NCBI GenBank assembly: GCA_963921935.1
Contig: OY998180.1
Coordinates: forward strand, 48,305,731-48,369,730
DNA length: 64,000 bases
DNA from: Galeruca laticollis
Lineage: Eukaryota > Arthropoda > Insecta > Coleoptera > Chrysomelidae
Reading direction: 5' to 3'
Shown here: positions 1-12,200 of the stretch, piece by piece
Layout of the letters: the number at the start of each line of letters is the position of its first letter
Numbering within the stretch: the stretch's first letter is position 1
Position numbers and translations under genes: made by a program
The notes under the pieces: model-generated
Database searches by the model: none
Seen by the model: only the letters and a program-made list of their open reading frames with translations
What the model was told of the DNA's origin: nothing

Positions 1-129
1 CTCTCTCTCTCTCTCTGCCTCTCTCTCTGCCTCTCTCTCTGCCTCTCTCTCTGCCTCTCTCTCTATGCCTCTCTCTCTCTGCCTCTCTCTCTCTGTCTCT
101 CTTTCCCTCTCTCTCTCTCTCTCTCTCTC

Positions 130-168
<39 letters not shown>
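1..168. repeat. CT-rich microsatellite
   Basis: Almost pure CT dinucleotide repeat, with periodic CTCTGC interruptions in the first 110 bases and a few CTTT variants. It is a simple tandem repeat and probably continues beyond the left edge of the window. Confidence 0.97.
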
Positions 169-170
<2 letters not shown>

Positions 171-576
171 GTGGGTTTAAAGAAGATATAATAAGTGTTT
201 TTTGTTGAGGGGAACCCCTAGAATCAGAATTTCAAAAGAGGGGAAACAATTTCCTCTAAAATTTTATATTTATATTTTATATAGCCCATGCGTAATGACC
301 TCCGTAAAAATGGAGGCCACAACGTCGCGCGGAGGTAAAATTGGCAACAACGCGCGTAACTACCGTATATTATTCACGCCGCATCATGCCCATTCGAGTA
401 CGGGTTCAAAGGATAGAAGTTTTTCTGGTAAATATACTAAATAAAAAACTTAGTTAAAGTTGAAAAAATAAATTTTTGTCTCAACTTAGCTTTTTCTATT
501 TTCATTGTTTCCTCTTCAGATCTCAACTGGACATAATTTTTTACAGTTTCCAGACTTTACTGGAAGCAATTGACCT
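169..576. other. no recognisable gene
   Basis: AT-rich sequence. The short open frame at 202-444 has no recognisable motif or splice context and is treated as chance. Nothing else is seen. Confidence 0.5.
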
Positions 577-1815
577 GTGTGAAATTATCCACGGCTTTTT
601 TTAACCATCCTCTAATATTTTTTTAAGAAATAAACTGTACTTTTGCAAAAAAAGGAGACATATAATGAGATTTTAATAGGCTACATAACTGTACTACTAA
701 AAATTAAAGATTAAGTGAATAAAAAGTTTTCAAATAGGTGTTCTTGTACATATTTCAGGATTCTGAATCGAAGACCCAAAGATAAAAAACAAATTATCCA
801 ACTATTACAAATAACACCTAATTAGAAACCAATTGATAAAAAATTGTGATGTAAGTATTTTTTATACCGTCAAAAAAATTCATGAAAATTACAATTGTGC
901 GCCGACGCGCATCGTTCGTTTTGAATTCGAAGACCCAAAATGTTTTCAAATTTCTTTTAACTATTTCAAAGGACATATAATTAGGAACCCATTAACGGAA
1001 AATTGTGATGTAAGTATTTTTTCGAACGTCAAAAAAATTCCTAAAAATTACGATTGAGCGACGACGCGCATCGTTCGTTTTGAACTCAAAGCCCGAAAAT
1101 GTCTTCAAATTGTCTTCAAGTATTTCAAATTACACTTAATTCGGAACCTATTAACGAGAAATTGTGATATGAGTATTTTTTATAACGTCAAAAAAATTCA
1201 TAAAAATTACGATTGTGCTCCGACGCCCATCGTTCGATTTGAACGTTTTGAACCCGATTCATTATGAATTTTTTTTGATGTTATAAAAAATACTTACATC
1301 AGAATTTTTCGTTAATAGGCTCCTAATTACGTGTCCTTTGAAATAGTTAAAGAAAATTTGGAGAAATTTTGGGGCTTCGAGTTCAAAACGAACGATGGGC
1401 GTCAGCGCACAATTGTAATCTTCATGAATTTTTTTGATGTTATAAAAATATACAATTTTTCGGTAATAGGTTCCTAATTAAGTGTCGTTTGAAATACTTT
1501 AAGGAAATTTAAAACAATTTTGGGGACATTTTATTGTCAATTGGTTTCTAATTAGGTGTTCTTTGTAATAGTTGAATAATTTGTTTTTTATTTTTGGGTC
1601 TTCGATTCACAATCCTGAAATATCTACAAGAACAATTTGAAAACTTTTATTCACTTAATCTTTAATTTTGGGTAGTAAAATCATGTAGCCTATTAAAATG
1701 TCATATATGTCTCCTATAATAATATTTTGATTGCAAAGGTACAGTTTATTTTGTAAAAAAAATATTCGTGGATGGTTAAAAAAAATCCGTGGATGCCTTC
1801 ACACGGGTAAAAAAT
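577..1815. mobile_element. foldback-type element with internal tandem repeats
   Basis: The left arm (about 577-830) reappears inverted at about 1525-1815. Both arms share the GTGTGAA...ATCCACG end, the TTAAGATTAAGTGAATAAAA-like block and a block related to GAAGACCCAAA. The middle holds direct repeats with a spacing of about 158 bp (the AATTGTGATGTAAGTATTTT block recurs near 842, 1000 and 1160), then inverted copies of the same unit at 1260-1540. Long arms built from repeated subunits and no coding sequence are typical of foldback elements. No target duplication was identified, so the ends are approximate. Confidence 0.75.
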
Positions 1816-2597
1816 TGTCAAGTGCGAGAAGTATTGTTTGGATAAGTCTGTTTACGCGGGAACCAATGTGCCATATAATAAGGTAGTGTTCGTTCTTTTT
1901 CTTTTCTATTGATTGATACATTGATCATGAATGGGGTAACTAGTTACAGTGTCGATTTAATAGGAGGTTTTTGAGTACACTAGCACCGGGCGGTACATTT
2001 TTTGAGGGTTGTACGAAAAATTCTAAAATTGCAACATAAAAAATAAACATTTACTATTATTAATATTTCTTTGGGAAAATTTAAATTTTTGGCAATTTTT
2101 TCAATCAACCAAGACCTGCTATATAAAATAGATGTGAATAGTATTATCGATCATATGATTAAGGGGCTATAAATAATTAGTAGAATACCTGAGGATGTTT
2201 TTATATTTGTTTGCAGAAAGATACTGGGTGTTCGTACCAAAAACTTTGGAGAGATGTTAAGAGCAACTGAAGATAATGATACTTAGTATTTCATATAAAA
2301 TGTGTGCCTTACTTCTCCCAGTGGCGGATCCAAGTTATTGTTTAGGGGGGGGGTAATGGATATAAAATTTAACAAAAGTAAAATTTGAGTATATTTTCAA
2401 TAGACATAGAAAATAATAAAAACAAGTAATATAGTTGGTATGCCACAAAAATGAGATCGAAATATATTTCCAGTCAACATGAAAATAACTGAAAAAATCA
2501 ATATTTTTTCGGTCATCATATTAATAATAAATGAAACAAATAACATTCTGTACATATCAAAATAAAATAAAAACACATTTCTAATGGTATATATATA
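1816..2597. other. no recognisable gene
   Basis: AT-rich. A CAGTGGCGGATCC motif at about 2320, followed by a G run, resembles the start of some hAT-type elements, but no matching inverted end was found nearby. Confidence 0.4.
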
Positions 2598-2987
2598 CAG
2601 AGTGTAATCCAACCCCTTGCACTCCCGTATATGATGGATGTAGGATACCATTTTTAAACGAATTACCGTGCTGAAAAATTCAAAGAAAAAAATCTGGAAA
2701 AATTGAATTTGGTTTTTAAAATCCGCTGAAATGTTGAGAACCGCCGTTCTCCTAACCACAGCTCACTAGAATAGAGCTGTAAGAAGCCAATGACGGGATG
2801 ACGGCTCTGAGACAACTGAAGTTCGGCGTTCGGCGGACAGCGATTCCTAGCATTTCGGCGAATTTTAAAATTCAAATTTTATATTTTTCCAGATTTCTTT
2901 TCGAATTTTCGGACTACTGTAATTTGCTTCAAAATGGTAATCTACACCCGTCATTTACAGGAATGTAAGAAGCTAGATTACACCCTG
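2598..2987. mobile_element. TA-flanked MITE (Tc1/mariner type)
   Basis: About 390 bp. It starts CAGAGTGTAATCC and ends with the inverted counterpart GGATTACACCCTG-like sequence. The arms pair imperfectly over more than 100 bp, including an ATCTGGAAAAAT block found inverted on the other side. The left flank is TA and the right flank is CA, fitting a TA target duplication with one change. It has no coding capacity. CAGGGTG-like ends are common in Tc1/mariner relatives. Confidence 0.75.
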
Positions 2988-3795
2988 CATATAATGAAAA
3001 TAACATATCACAAAAATAAGTTATAACTGTACTCATAACATAATAAACATGGTGAAAACAAGAAAATAAAATTCTACATATCACAAACATTAAAAAAAGC
3101 AGTCTTCATTTCTGTAATGATCAAAACAGACAGAATACATATAAGGTTGATTAAAATGTTTGGTAGTCCCACATCTCACGACCAGAAATATAATGAAAAT
3201 CAATTTTATATAACAAATTCCAGTTTTCTTTCTTTTAGTCATCACACCACACCAAGCAGAAAGAACGATAAACCCTTCAAAAACAAAATAGGTACGATAG
3301 AAATAATACGTCCCGCCACCGCTTACCCGGCTTACTACGCCAATTACAGACGAAATGCAACAGAAGTAAATCGCCGTCGATCGTCGATCTATCTGACAAT
3401 TTGATGCCTTTGACGGGTTGGCTCGACAATATTCGAGTTCAAGTGCAGGGAAGGGATAAGATGTAGATGTACAGTGCATTTTGTGGAAGGGGGTGCTAGC
3501 GTTCGAACACGGTGGAGTGCTGGCTCTCAACCTTAGCCTTAGGGAATTTTGAAAATGTCATAGCATTTTTTTTTACTTCAAAGCTGATTCGGCACTGAAA
3601 CTGTGAATATTTCGACGAGGCTTGGGGGGGGGGTAATTATGTAGTCGTTGACCCAAGATTCATCTGAACGACTTGGTGTAATATTTTTAGATGTCAAACA
3701 TAAACCAATAACGACCAAATGTCAAATATCAACTTCTATTTTACTTAACCACACTCAAACAATATTGACAAAAATAAACATTTGTAATACCTAAT
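2988..3795. other. no recognisable gene
   Basis: No convincing coding region. The 146-aa open frame on the - strand (3090-3530) has no recognisable domain and overlaps an equally plausible frame on the other strand. A run of nine to ten G residues lies near 3626. Confidence 0.4.
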
Positions 3796-3819
3796 TTGTT
3801 AATATTTGTGAGTGCAATA

Positions 3820-5005
3820 ATGAATACACAGGTAGTTCGAGAGTTAACAAATATTATATTTGAAGATAGTGAATCGTCATTATCTGACGATGATATTGAA
3901 AGAAGTATATTGGCATTAGCTGGAGAGGTTGGTAGAAACAACATTTTTCGAACTCACGAATTTTTGAAGATCATAGAGTGACGCAGAATTCAAACAACAT
4001 TTAAGTTTGACGAGGTCTGCTTATAATTATTTATTTAACCAAATTGCCCATTTGCTGAAAAGCAACAACACATTCAAAGAAAACATTGATCCTAGTTTAC
4101 AGCTACTATCAACTCTTTGGATTTTGAGCACTCCAGATAGCTATAGGTAAAGTAGAAAAAAGTAATAAATTATGAAATAATTACATTGATTTTATTTTGC
4201 AGAAGCATTGCAAGCAGGTTTGATGTGGTAAAATCCTCTCTGTTTGTGTCAATAGAGAGAGTAATCAATGCAATTATTTCTATTACCGACAACGTTTTGA
4301 AATGGCGAACACTAGAAGAAAGAACTCAAAGTGAGGAACACTTTTATTCTATGTGTCAATTTCATGGTTGTATTGGAGCAATCGATGGAACATACATTCC
4401 CATAAAAGCACCTCATGAAAATCCAGAGACATACATAAATAGAAAATGTTTTTATGGTGTAACTTTACAAGCCATTTGTGATAGCAAGAGTAAGTTTTTA
4501 GACATTTTCTGTGGTTATCCCAGCAGTGTTAGTGATATTCGAATTTTTAGGAATTCAACCATATTTAAAAACATCATAAGACAAAAGATGTTTATTTTCA
4601 ACCAGGCTCTTTCATAATCGGAGATAAAGCATATCTAGTATATGATTGGTGTATAGTGCCTTATAAAGATAGGGGATATCTCCATCTTTATCAAGTTAGA
4701 TTCAATACCCAACTTGCTAAAGCCAGACAGGTTATTGAAAGGGCATTTTGTCTGTTATTTGGAAGATTCAGAAGATTAAAATATTTAGACATAAATCGTA
4801 CAAATTTAATTCCCCACGTTGTTCAAACTGCCTGTGTTCTACGCAACATATGTTTAATGTTTAACGATGAGGAGGCAAATTATGAAGAAGAGGACAATTA
4901 TTTCTGCATGAAGTCAATGCAATAGTAAATAACATCCAAAATATTCAAGAAATGGAGAATGAAGGAACTAGACGTAGAGCAGAAATAGCAAATAATTTTA
5001 ATTAA
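3820..5005 (+). pseudogene. PIF/Harbinger transposase (HARBI1-like), broken
   Basis: DDE endonuclease of the Harbinger family (DDE_Tnp_4), a cut-and-paste transposase. Visible parts are an N-terminal segment starting MNTQVVRELTN at 3820, a middle exon ending near 4149 (STPDSYR followed by GTAAAG), and a large exon from 4201 after TTTTGCAG. The catalytic D is in GAIDGTYIPI, the second D is in SVSDIRIFRNS, and the E is in QVIERAF. The C-terminus ends near EIANNFN at about 5004. A frame change near 4610 separates the second and third catalytic blocks, another lies near 4900, and the N-terminal part hits a stop at 3981. It is therefore inactive as it stands. Element ends and the 3-bp target duplication were not found. 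Confidence 0.85.
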
Positions 5006-6210
5006 TCTAGTTTTGTAGTTTTTGGTTAAGTTAGTTATACCTATTTGTTTTATTTATTTTGTTATTTTGAAGCCAGTTAAAACAGTTGTTTCTTTTTTTT
5101 TCATTTGCATTTTATTTCCTGATCTTAGTATATGGTTGTGTTTCTATTGAATGCATAAGTATTCCATAATAAGCTACAACTAGATGACAAATAAATACCT
5201 GAAATATTTTCACTTATAGAGATTTAAAAGTGCGAATGTTGTTGAAAAAATTTGCAAGTGAGAAAAAATGTATGGAAAATAATTCGAGCTCGCGGGAGAT
5301 TCGGTAAGAAAATTTTATAACTACATTGTATTTGAAATAGTTCCATTTTTTTTACTTTCCCTTTTCCCTAGTAAAAAAGTAGGAATCAGTCTTAAATACT
5401 TACTATAGATATTAGAACTGGAGTCACAAAGAAAACATCATAAAATGAATTTTTGTTCCTTCTGAGCATATTCAAATTATTTATCATAAAAATATAAAAT
5501 ATTTTTCCTACGACCATAAAGAAAAATGTACATTTCAAGTGCGTCTTCTATTAAGGAGCCTACCACATTATAATACAGGTTTTCATTTCCCATGGGCTAA
5601 CTGTATCGAAATACCTATTTCATTTCCCACGACTATCATGCGCTACTAGACTGTCATTATATATTAACGAATTTTTAGGTCATATATATTATAATGTATG
5701 ATCGAGTCATGTTTGGTCTATCTAATAATTTGACATTTCACATGGGTGTTTACAAAATTCGTTTATAAAAAAATTTATTATAGAAAATGGGTCGCGATAG
5801 TGAGGATGATTTGACATTGACATGCTGATCCAGATATGTAAACTAGCCATTGCTTTAGAAGGACATCGGTCACTATCCTGGTAGATGCAGGAGGTGATAT
5901 GACTCCTTTAAAGAGACACGATAATTGATAACTTTTTCCGCAGATGAATTATAGCGATTTTTTCTGCATAAAGTATTTTTATTTCCGAGTTGTAAAAATT
6001 TTAAAATGTTGAACGTTATTTGTTTCAGGACGTAGGTAGGTACATGTACTAAAAGAAAAAAAATATATGGGTCATTCAAAGGGTTAAGAGCCCGACTTAA
6101 TATTATCAGAGAAAAATTCTCTAAATCATGCAACAATGACGGCAGAAAAGTTTATAATCAAAAATTATTATGTAAAATATTACAGTTTTGTTTATCATTT
6201 ATGATGGTCG
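5006..6210. other. no recognisable gene
   Basis: AT-rich non-coding sequence. A short stretch near 5500 (TCCTACGACCATAAA) recurs inverted near 6198, suggesting this may be part of a composite repeat with the hairpin that follows. Confidence 0.4.
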
Positions 6211-6214
6211 TAGA

Positions 6215-6365
6215 AAAATCATAGTGTACAATTTGCATGAAATGACCCATTTCCAACTCGTAGGTATATGAAATTTTGTATTACTCGCTACGCTCGTACT
6301 ACAAAATTTCATATACCTACTTGTGGGAAATGTATGTCATTTCATGCTCATTGTACAATATACTA
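6215..6365. repeat. near-perfect hairpin repeat
   Basis: Two perfect 20-bp arms, TAGGTATATGAAATTTTGTA at 6261-6280 and its complement at 6300-6319, enclose a 19-nt loop reading TTACTCGCTACGCTCGTAC. Imperfect pairing extends outwards through GCATGAAATGAC on both sides. It is non-coding and has the shape of a short foldback repeat. Confidence 0.85.
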
Positions 6366-8090
6366 TAACGTATTTGGTGAACAATTTTGGTTCAAATCTC
6401 GAACAAGAAGATTTATTCAAATGTATGATCAATATTTTTCATGAAATTTTTTACTATTTAAGGCGTAAACAATGTCCCGTATATAAATTCGCATCTGGTA
6501 ATTTTAAAAATTCAGCAATTATTTTTGTCTGATTACCAATTTTGTTAATTCCGACTACTTTCTTCGAACATTTTTCTTTTTGGTAATTAACAAAAAATTG
6601 TTCTATATCTGGTGGTCTAAGCAGAATATATTTTTTGGAGACCTCGTAAAACATACAAGAAATTACAAGGGATCTGGGTTTGTTTATCATTTAAATTGAA
6701 ATTTATTTTCTAAATCTTGAACATGATTAATCTTTAAAATTTTCAATTTTTGACGAGGACGTCCTCCATAAATTCCAAAAATGAACACTAACTAAAATTT
6801 TATGAAAATTACTATTTATAATACAAATATCAGAAATAAAAATAAACGCATGAGAAGCGGGGATTGAACCAACTATATTCTCTTCTGCATACAGTTAGAG
6901 ACGTACGTTAACAGACTGATCCATCACAAACTTATATGAAAGTAGCGAAATTTAGAGTAACTTGATATGTCAATGTTACTTTTAATATTTATCATTGTTC
7001 TTTACATAGAATATGTTGTCCAAAGGGTTGAGAGCTTGTTTTTACTCGATATTTCATTCATATAAGCAGTGATAACATGTTCTGATAATATTTTTAACTC
7101 CGTTTACCAGAGTTCAATCCATGAACTTTTTGTAACAAAATTCATTTTTGATTTTTGGGGTAATGATGCGTATTATACATGCGGCATAACGAATATCTGA
7201 TGGAGTAATATTTATTGATTTTTAATTCATCACTGGAATCACTCATTTTACTAAAATATTTTTCTTAGAAACCAAAGAAATATTTTGACAAGTTATCTTG
7301 ACGTTACATTGAAATTGAAAAAAAGAAGAGTTGACGGGTACTAAATGCAAATGTTGATTGGTGGATTTCATATACATTCTAGGATGTAAATGAAATCATA
7401 TGCGTTCAGTTAACCGAAATGGCCTACATTTCCATTCTGTATATTGTGCAGAAAATGGATAATATACATGTGGGTGTAGAAAAAAATGTAAACTGTCTCG
7501 TTGAATATTTTAATTTATTATTTGTAATTTTGTAAACACAACCCAAACTTCTCAATCATGCATTATAAAATGCAAAGCGTATGCGGGTCAATTTCTACCG
7601 ATGTGTCGGCTGGGTTAAATGGTTGCACGATTGGTAAAATTTACCGCTAGCATCTGAACGACCCGACTATTTACCAGATCTACGCATCTAATCGCATAAA
7701 ACGCGCCCGACGTAGCATCTGAATGCACCCTTACATTTGACATAACCAAATGACATTTGTATTGTAACGTCAACTGACGCTGTTGTGAGGACGATACAAT
7801 TCGATGATTTTAGTAACGGTGCTCGAGAATATCATTTTAGGAACTAATCGCAAATAGAGTATTCACAGGCTTGCGTATGTATGACGTTGGGAACGACGTC
7901 AAGAATAACGCCCCGATTCAAGTTTCAGGGCATCAGTGTGGATGAAACTCAATCATCGATCACCACACCTGCAAGAAATGAATCACCGGTAGCGACATTG
8001 GTTCTCTTTCCGAAATGCCGAACCCACACATGACCAACGTTCAACTTTAGAAATATTTTTACAAAAGTTACAACTTTTATTTTTTAGAAC
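6366..8090. other. no recognisable gene
   Basis: AT-rich sequence with no supported exon. GCATCTGAACGACC near 7640 and GCATCTGAATGCACCC near 7716 are short related motifs, but I could not tie them to an element. Confidence 0.4.
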
Positions 8091-8230
8091 TCAATATCCA
8101 GGGCCGAGACCAAGGGGGGGGGCAGGGGGGAGAGCCACCCCCTCCAAAGCCCAGGCAGTTGGTTCCAAATCCAAACACAGTTGGCTACAAATAATATTTT
8201 TTTCGTTAATTTCTTTTCACTTTTTAAGTA

Positions 8231-10917
8231 CCCTAAAATGGGGCTACTTGAAAACACCGGGGTGAATTGAAAAATTTTGCTTTTTCCAGTTAAAACCGAT
8301 GTTGCGCTCTGGTGATCGAAATTTTAATCTCAAATTGAGTCTACATCTATGCCTACCATGCTTCTTAGTTGAGTTTATGTTGTGGTACTGGTTATTTACT
8401 CATTGTTATTGTGTTGTGCATCTCCAAAAAAAAGGTAAGAAGCTTGCTTTTTTTTAACCTGCAAACTTCCTATTGTACAGAGATCCCTAAAAAGACTGGA
8501 ATGTCGCCGTATTTTTTTCAAGGGTACTTATACATCAGACAATAGTTCTCTAACCTAAAAGCCTTACTTTTCCATCTTACTTGCCAGTGGCGTATAATTT
8601 TATTTCTTTATGTAATTTCAGGGGCGACTTGAAAAATGGTGCGTATATACAAAAGGAAACCAGGAAGTCGGGAATATCGGGACTATAGCGGAGACACGCT
8701 CCAGAGAGTACTACAGCTACACAAACAAGGTAGAAAATTAAAAGATTTAAATGAAGAATATGAAATTCCTTTTATAACTTTATATAGAAAAGCTAAAGGA
8801 CTACACACAAAATCAATTGGAGGTCAAACTGGAATGTCGATCAAAGAGGAAAACTATCTGGTTCGGTCTATATCTATTGCAGCGGACTGGGGTTATCCCT
8901 GTGATTTAAACGATATAAAAGAGATAGAAAAATCCTACTTGGACAGAAGTGGAAAAAAATTGCCACAATTCCGAGACAACAGACCTGGTGAAACCTGGCT
9001 GCAAAAATTTCTAAAGCGACATAAGGAGGAGCTGACTAAAAGAATGTCTCAATAAATAAAATGAAGTAGAGCCAAAGTTTGCCCTGATAGTATTAATACA
9101 TATTTCGACCACTTATCAGAAAGTCTAAAACATGTGTTCCATCCAACGCAATAGTAAATTACGATGAGATTAATTTTACGGACGATCCTGGCCGCGTGAA
9201 AGTCATCGTTCGTAGGACTTCTAAAAGAGCGGAGAAGGTAATGGATACATCTAAAACAGCTACTTCCGTCATGTTTGCTTGTGCAGCTTCAGGATTTATG
9301 CTTCCGGTCTACATAGTCTATAAGGTATACCACTTATGGAGCACTTGGACGGAATTTGGACCAACCGGAGCCATATATAATCGCTTTCGTTCTGGATGGT
9401 TTAATACAAATATTTTTGAAGATTGGTTTAATAACATAGTATTGCCATATTTTCGATCTTTGCCACCGGGTCCTAAAGTTCTTATTGGAGATAATTTGGC
9501 AAGCCACATTTCGGCCAATGTTATTTCGAAATGTACGGAGAATGACATTCGTTTTGTGCTTTTGCCTCCTAACAGTAGGCACCTTACGCAGCCATTAGAT
9601 GTTAGCGTTTTTCTTCCAATTAAGATACTTCAAGAATGGAAAAAACATAATAAAGGAATTGTAAAAAAGAAGTATTCCCACGCTTATTAACACAGGCATT
9701 GAATAAACTTTCGGAGAGTATGGAAAAAATGTTCAATCAGGCTTTAAATCGACCGGTCTATTACCACTGAATAGAAATAAAATTTTATGCAAGCTACCAA
9801 AAACAGACAAGCAAAGAACGCAAAAACAAGATGCAATTGTCGATTTCCAAAAGAAGTGTTTGCTTAATCTAGGTTTGGAGCACCAACCTCTGTTGGTAAG
9901 AAGAAAAAATTGTTTGTTGATGCAGGTAAAAGCATTACACAGGAAGACCTACAGCTACCATCAACATCAGCGCCATTCAAGCCAAATAAAAATAAAAGCA
10001 CGAATAAAAAATTACGCCCAAGGTTATCATCTTCTTCCGAAAGTGACGTGGATGAAGAAGATTTAACCGTCGACAGCGACAAAGATCTGGACCCAGAACC
10101 GTTTTCCGACGCAGAAACCAATAAAATTGATGATAACATGTCACCTATGCAAGATTCTTCTGTCTCGACAGATTTTAAGCAAGGTGATTTCATTCACGTT
10201 GACATGAAAACTGAAGCTGGTACCAATAAGCAATATGTGGCAAAAATAATAAATTGCGAAAAAAATGGATCTTATAATGCTCATTCTTAAGATTAAGTGT
10301 AAAATACCTAATGCATATGTTTTTCCCCCGGGAGAAGACATCGGACTTGTGGCGCAAAAAGAAATTAAGCAAAACCTTTTAGAATATGAAACATTACGAC
10401 GAGGGCAGCTAAAATTTAAAAATATGTGATCTTAATGATTAATTTGATTGTAAACTGTCAAACGAATTTGCTTTTATTTATTTTTTTGTAGTCTCTACTA
10501 TACCAAAGAAGGTTTATTTTGTTGAATATTGTTTTTTATTTTTATAATAAATATGTGATGACAATAAAGCCAATTTTGAAAAAAATGTTTTTTTGTGTGT
10601 AATATAAAAAAAAATTATGTTGGACCTACAAAATCAGTTATTGCGATTTTCATGTCCCCCAATTGCGTTCCTACTAGCTACTACAATGTAAAATAAAGGC
10701 AAATTTCAAGTCGCCCCAACATGGGGTGACTTGAAAAAAGACCTTCCATATTTTTTTCCTAGGGAGTGGAGGGAGGTACAACTTTTTTAAGCGTTGTGTC
10801 CAATAGCCACCACCTCAAAGTAATCTAAAACAATTTTTATTTGAATTAGAACGGTAAATAAACGGCGGTAGGGTATCGATTATTCCAAAAATGGTATAAA
10901 GTCGCCCCGTTTAACGG
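8231..10917 (+). mobile_element. pogo-like element nested in the hAT-like element
   Basis: The left end after TA (8229-8230) is CCCTAAAATGGGGCTACTT. The right end inverted is CCGTTAAACGGGGCGACTT, followed by TA at 10918-10919. The ends match at most positions, and TA target duplication fits the Tc1/mariner/pogo superfamily. Motifs of the form GGGGYGACTTGAAAA repeat inside both ends, for example just before 8636 and near 10720. The element encodes a broken pogo-type transposase. Confidence 0.85.
8636..10429 (+). pseudogene. pogo/Tigger-like transposase, broken
   Basis: DDE_1-type transposase. The N-terminal 139 codons (8636-9055) hold a helix-turn-helix (RVLQLHKQGRKLKDLNEEY) and a CENP-B-like second domain (RPGETWLQKFLKRH). 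After a frame change, the catalytic domain shows NYDEINFTDDPGR (first D region), LIGDNLASH (second D) and HLTQPLDVSVF (third D), with about 35 residues between the last two. Further breaks lie near 9685, 9830 and 10290. An acidic tail (SSSESDVDEEDLTVDSD) and a C-terminal block ending QLKFKNM at 10429 follow. It cannot make a full protein. Family assignment rests on the D..D..D motifs and on the TA-flanked ends. Confidence 0.88.
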
Positions 10918-12200
10918 TATGTGTATTTTTGAACTGTTTTCGTTTATATTTCTTAAGTAAGGTGTTTTTGTTCCTATTTTTCAAACAGGTATATTTTGTA
11001 AGTATTATAAAATCTAATAGTTTAAATTTGGATTTTTAAGATTTTGCTAGTAGGTTGCATTTTTAATATGCTAAAGCCTATACTTGTTTATATTAATACA
11101 TATACAAAAATTTTGTTGGTTTTATATCTTTTACCTCCCCCCCCCTCCAAAAAAAGTGTGCCTCGGTACGGCTCTGTCAATATCTTTTTAATAAATACAT
11201 GGAAACTTATCATTGATGCTGAAACTGGAATATCATATATGAATTATATGGCAAACGTATGCATAATTTGCCCGTAGATAATATACTTTTCAATTAATTA
11301 AAAAATATAGAATTGCGGGGAGAGGAAAAAGATGAAATTTTCGGTATAAGAGTGTCTGTCGTCTAGCGCAAAAATATAACTAGCGTCTAGCGAGCTGCAA
11401 ATCACAGATGATCCTGACCAATCAAAAACTACCGAGGTTAGGATCCATTGGCGCGAAAGATTAAAATAATTGCTGCTTTCTTTTGACAAGAATATTAAAC
11501 TATTTCAATTAAAACGCATCGCAATTGGTTGTTCGTAGGCAATTAACTGATATTATTTGATATTCAGCCCCATTTACTAAACCATAACGACATTGCTACA
11601 CTGAGATAAAAGAAAAGTTGAGAGAACTGTTTTCGTTATTTCAACTTAAGAAAATACGTTAAATTGGAATAAAAAAATTGTTTAACGGGTAAACGAACTT
11701 TTTTGGAATGTTAATTTAGTCGTTTATGTGCAAGTGATCAAAAAACTTAAACTAATATAGGTATTTCATTTTTCAAATTAAAATATTAATCGTTTAGTAG
11801 GAGAGCCAAAATAATTTAACTTTTCTATTTTCTCATTGTATCGATCAATTTGCTATTATAGCAATATTAACAATAATTGTTGATATAGTAACAACAAAAA
11901 ATGAGATTTTAAAGAACGGAATGGTTAAGAAAATTCTAATTCTTACTTTAACCAAAGTTAAAATGAGGAAAATACTGTCTTATTTTGACCTATATCTGTT
12001 GTCATAAGGAAATATGAATATTTAACAGGGCAAAAAAACTACTAAGGTTATTGGATTGTCTTATAAATTATAATTTATTTATACATTCATAGATGCCAAA
12101 TTTAAACCTATTTTTTCGACTTCTTCATGACTGGGCTTACAAACACTACTTTTTGATATTTTTTTCTTCTATTTCGTACAGAACAACCTGCTCTGAGTAT

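Larger units (their letters stand above)
8099..11176. mobile_element. hAT-like element with perfect 8-bp target duplication
   Basis: The left end reads CAGGGCCGAGACC and the inverted right end reads CAGAGCCGTACCGAGG, resembling hAT-type TIRs (CAGGGCCGG). The identical 8-mer TCAATATC flanks both sides (8091-8098 and 11177-11184), the hallmark length for hAT insertion. G-rich and C-rich runs lie just inside each end. No hAT transposase is seen. After removing the nested pogo-like element (8231-10917), only about 390 bp remain, so it is a non-autonomous copy. Confidence 0.85.

Noticed and set aside
2320..2350. hAT-like left end CAGTGGCGGATCC
   Set aside because: No inverted partner and no 8-bp duplication found in the following kilobases.
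3090..3530. 146-aa open frame on the - strand
   Set aside because: No domain, no splice context, competing frame on the other strand.
9864..10193. 109-aa Ser-rich frame on the - strand
   Set aside because: Shadow of the acidic tail of the pogo transposase read on the other strand.
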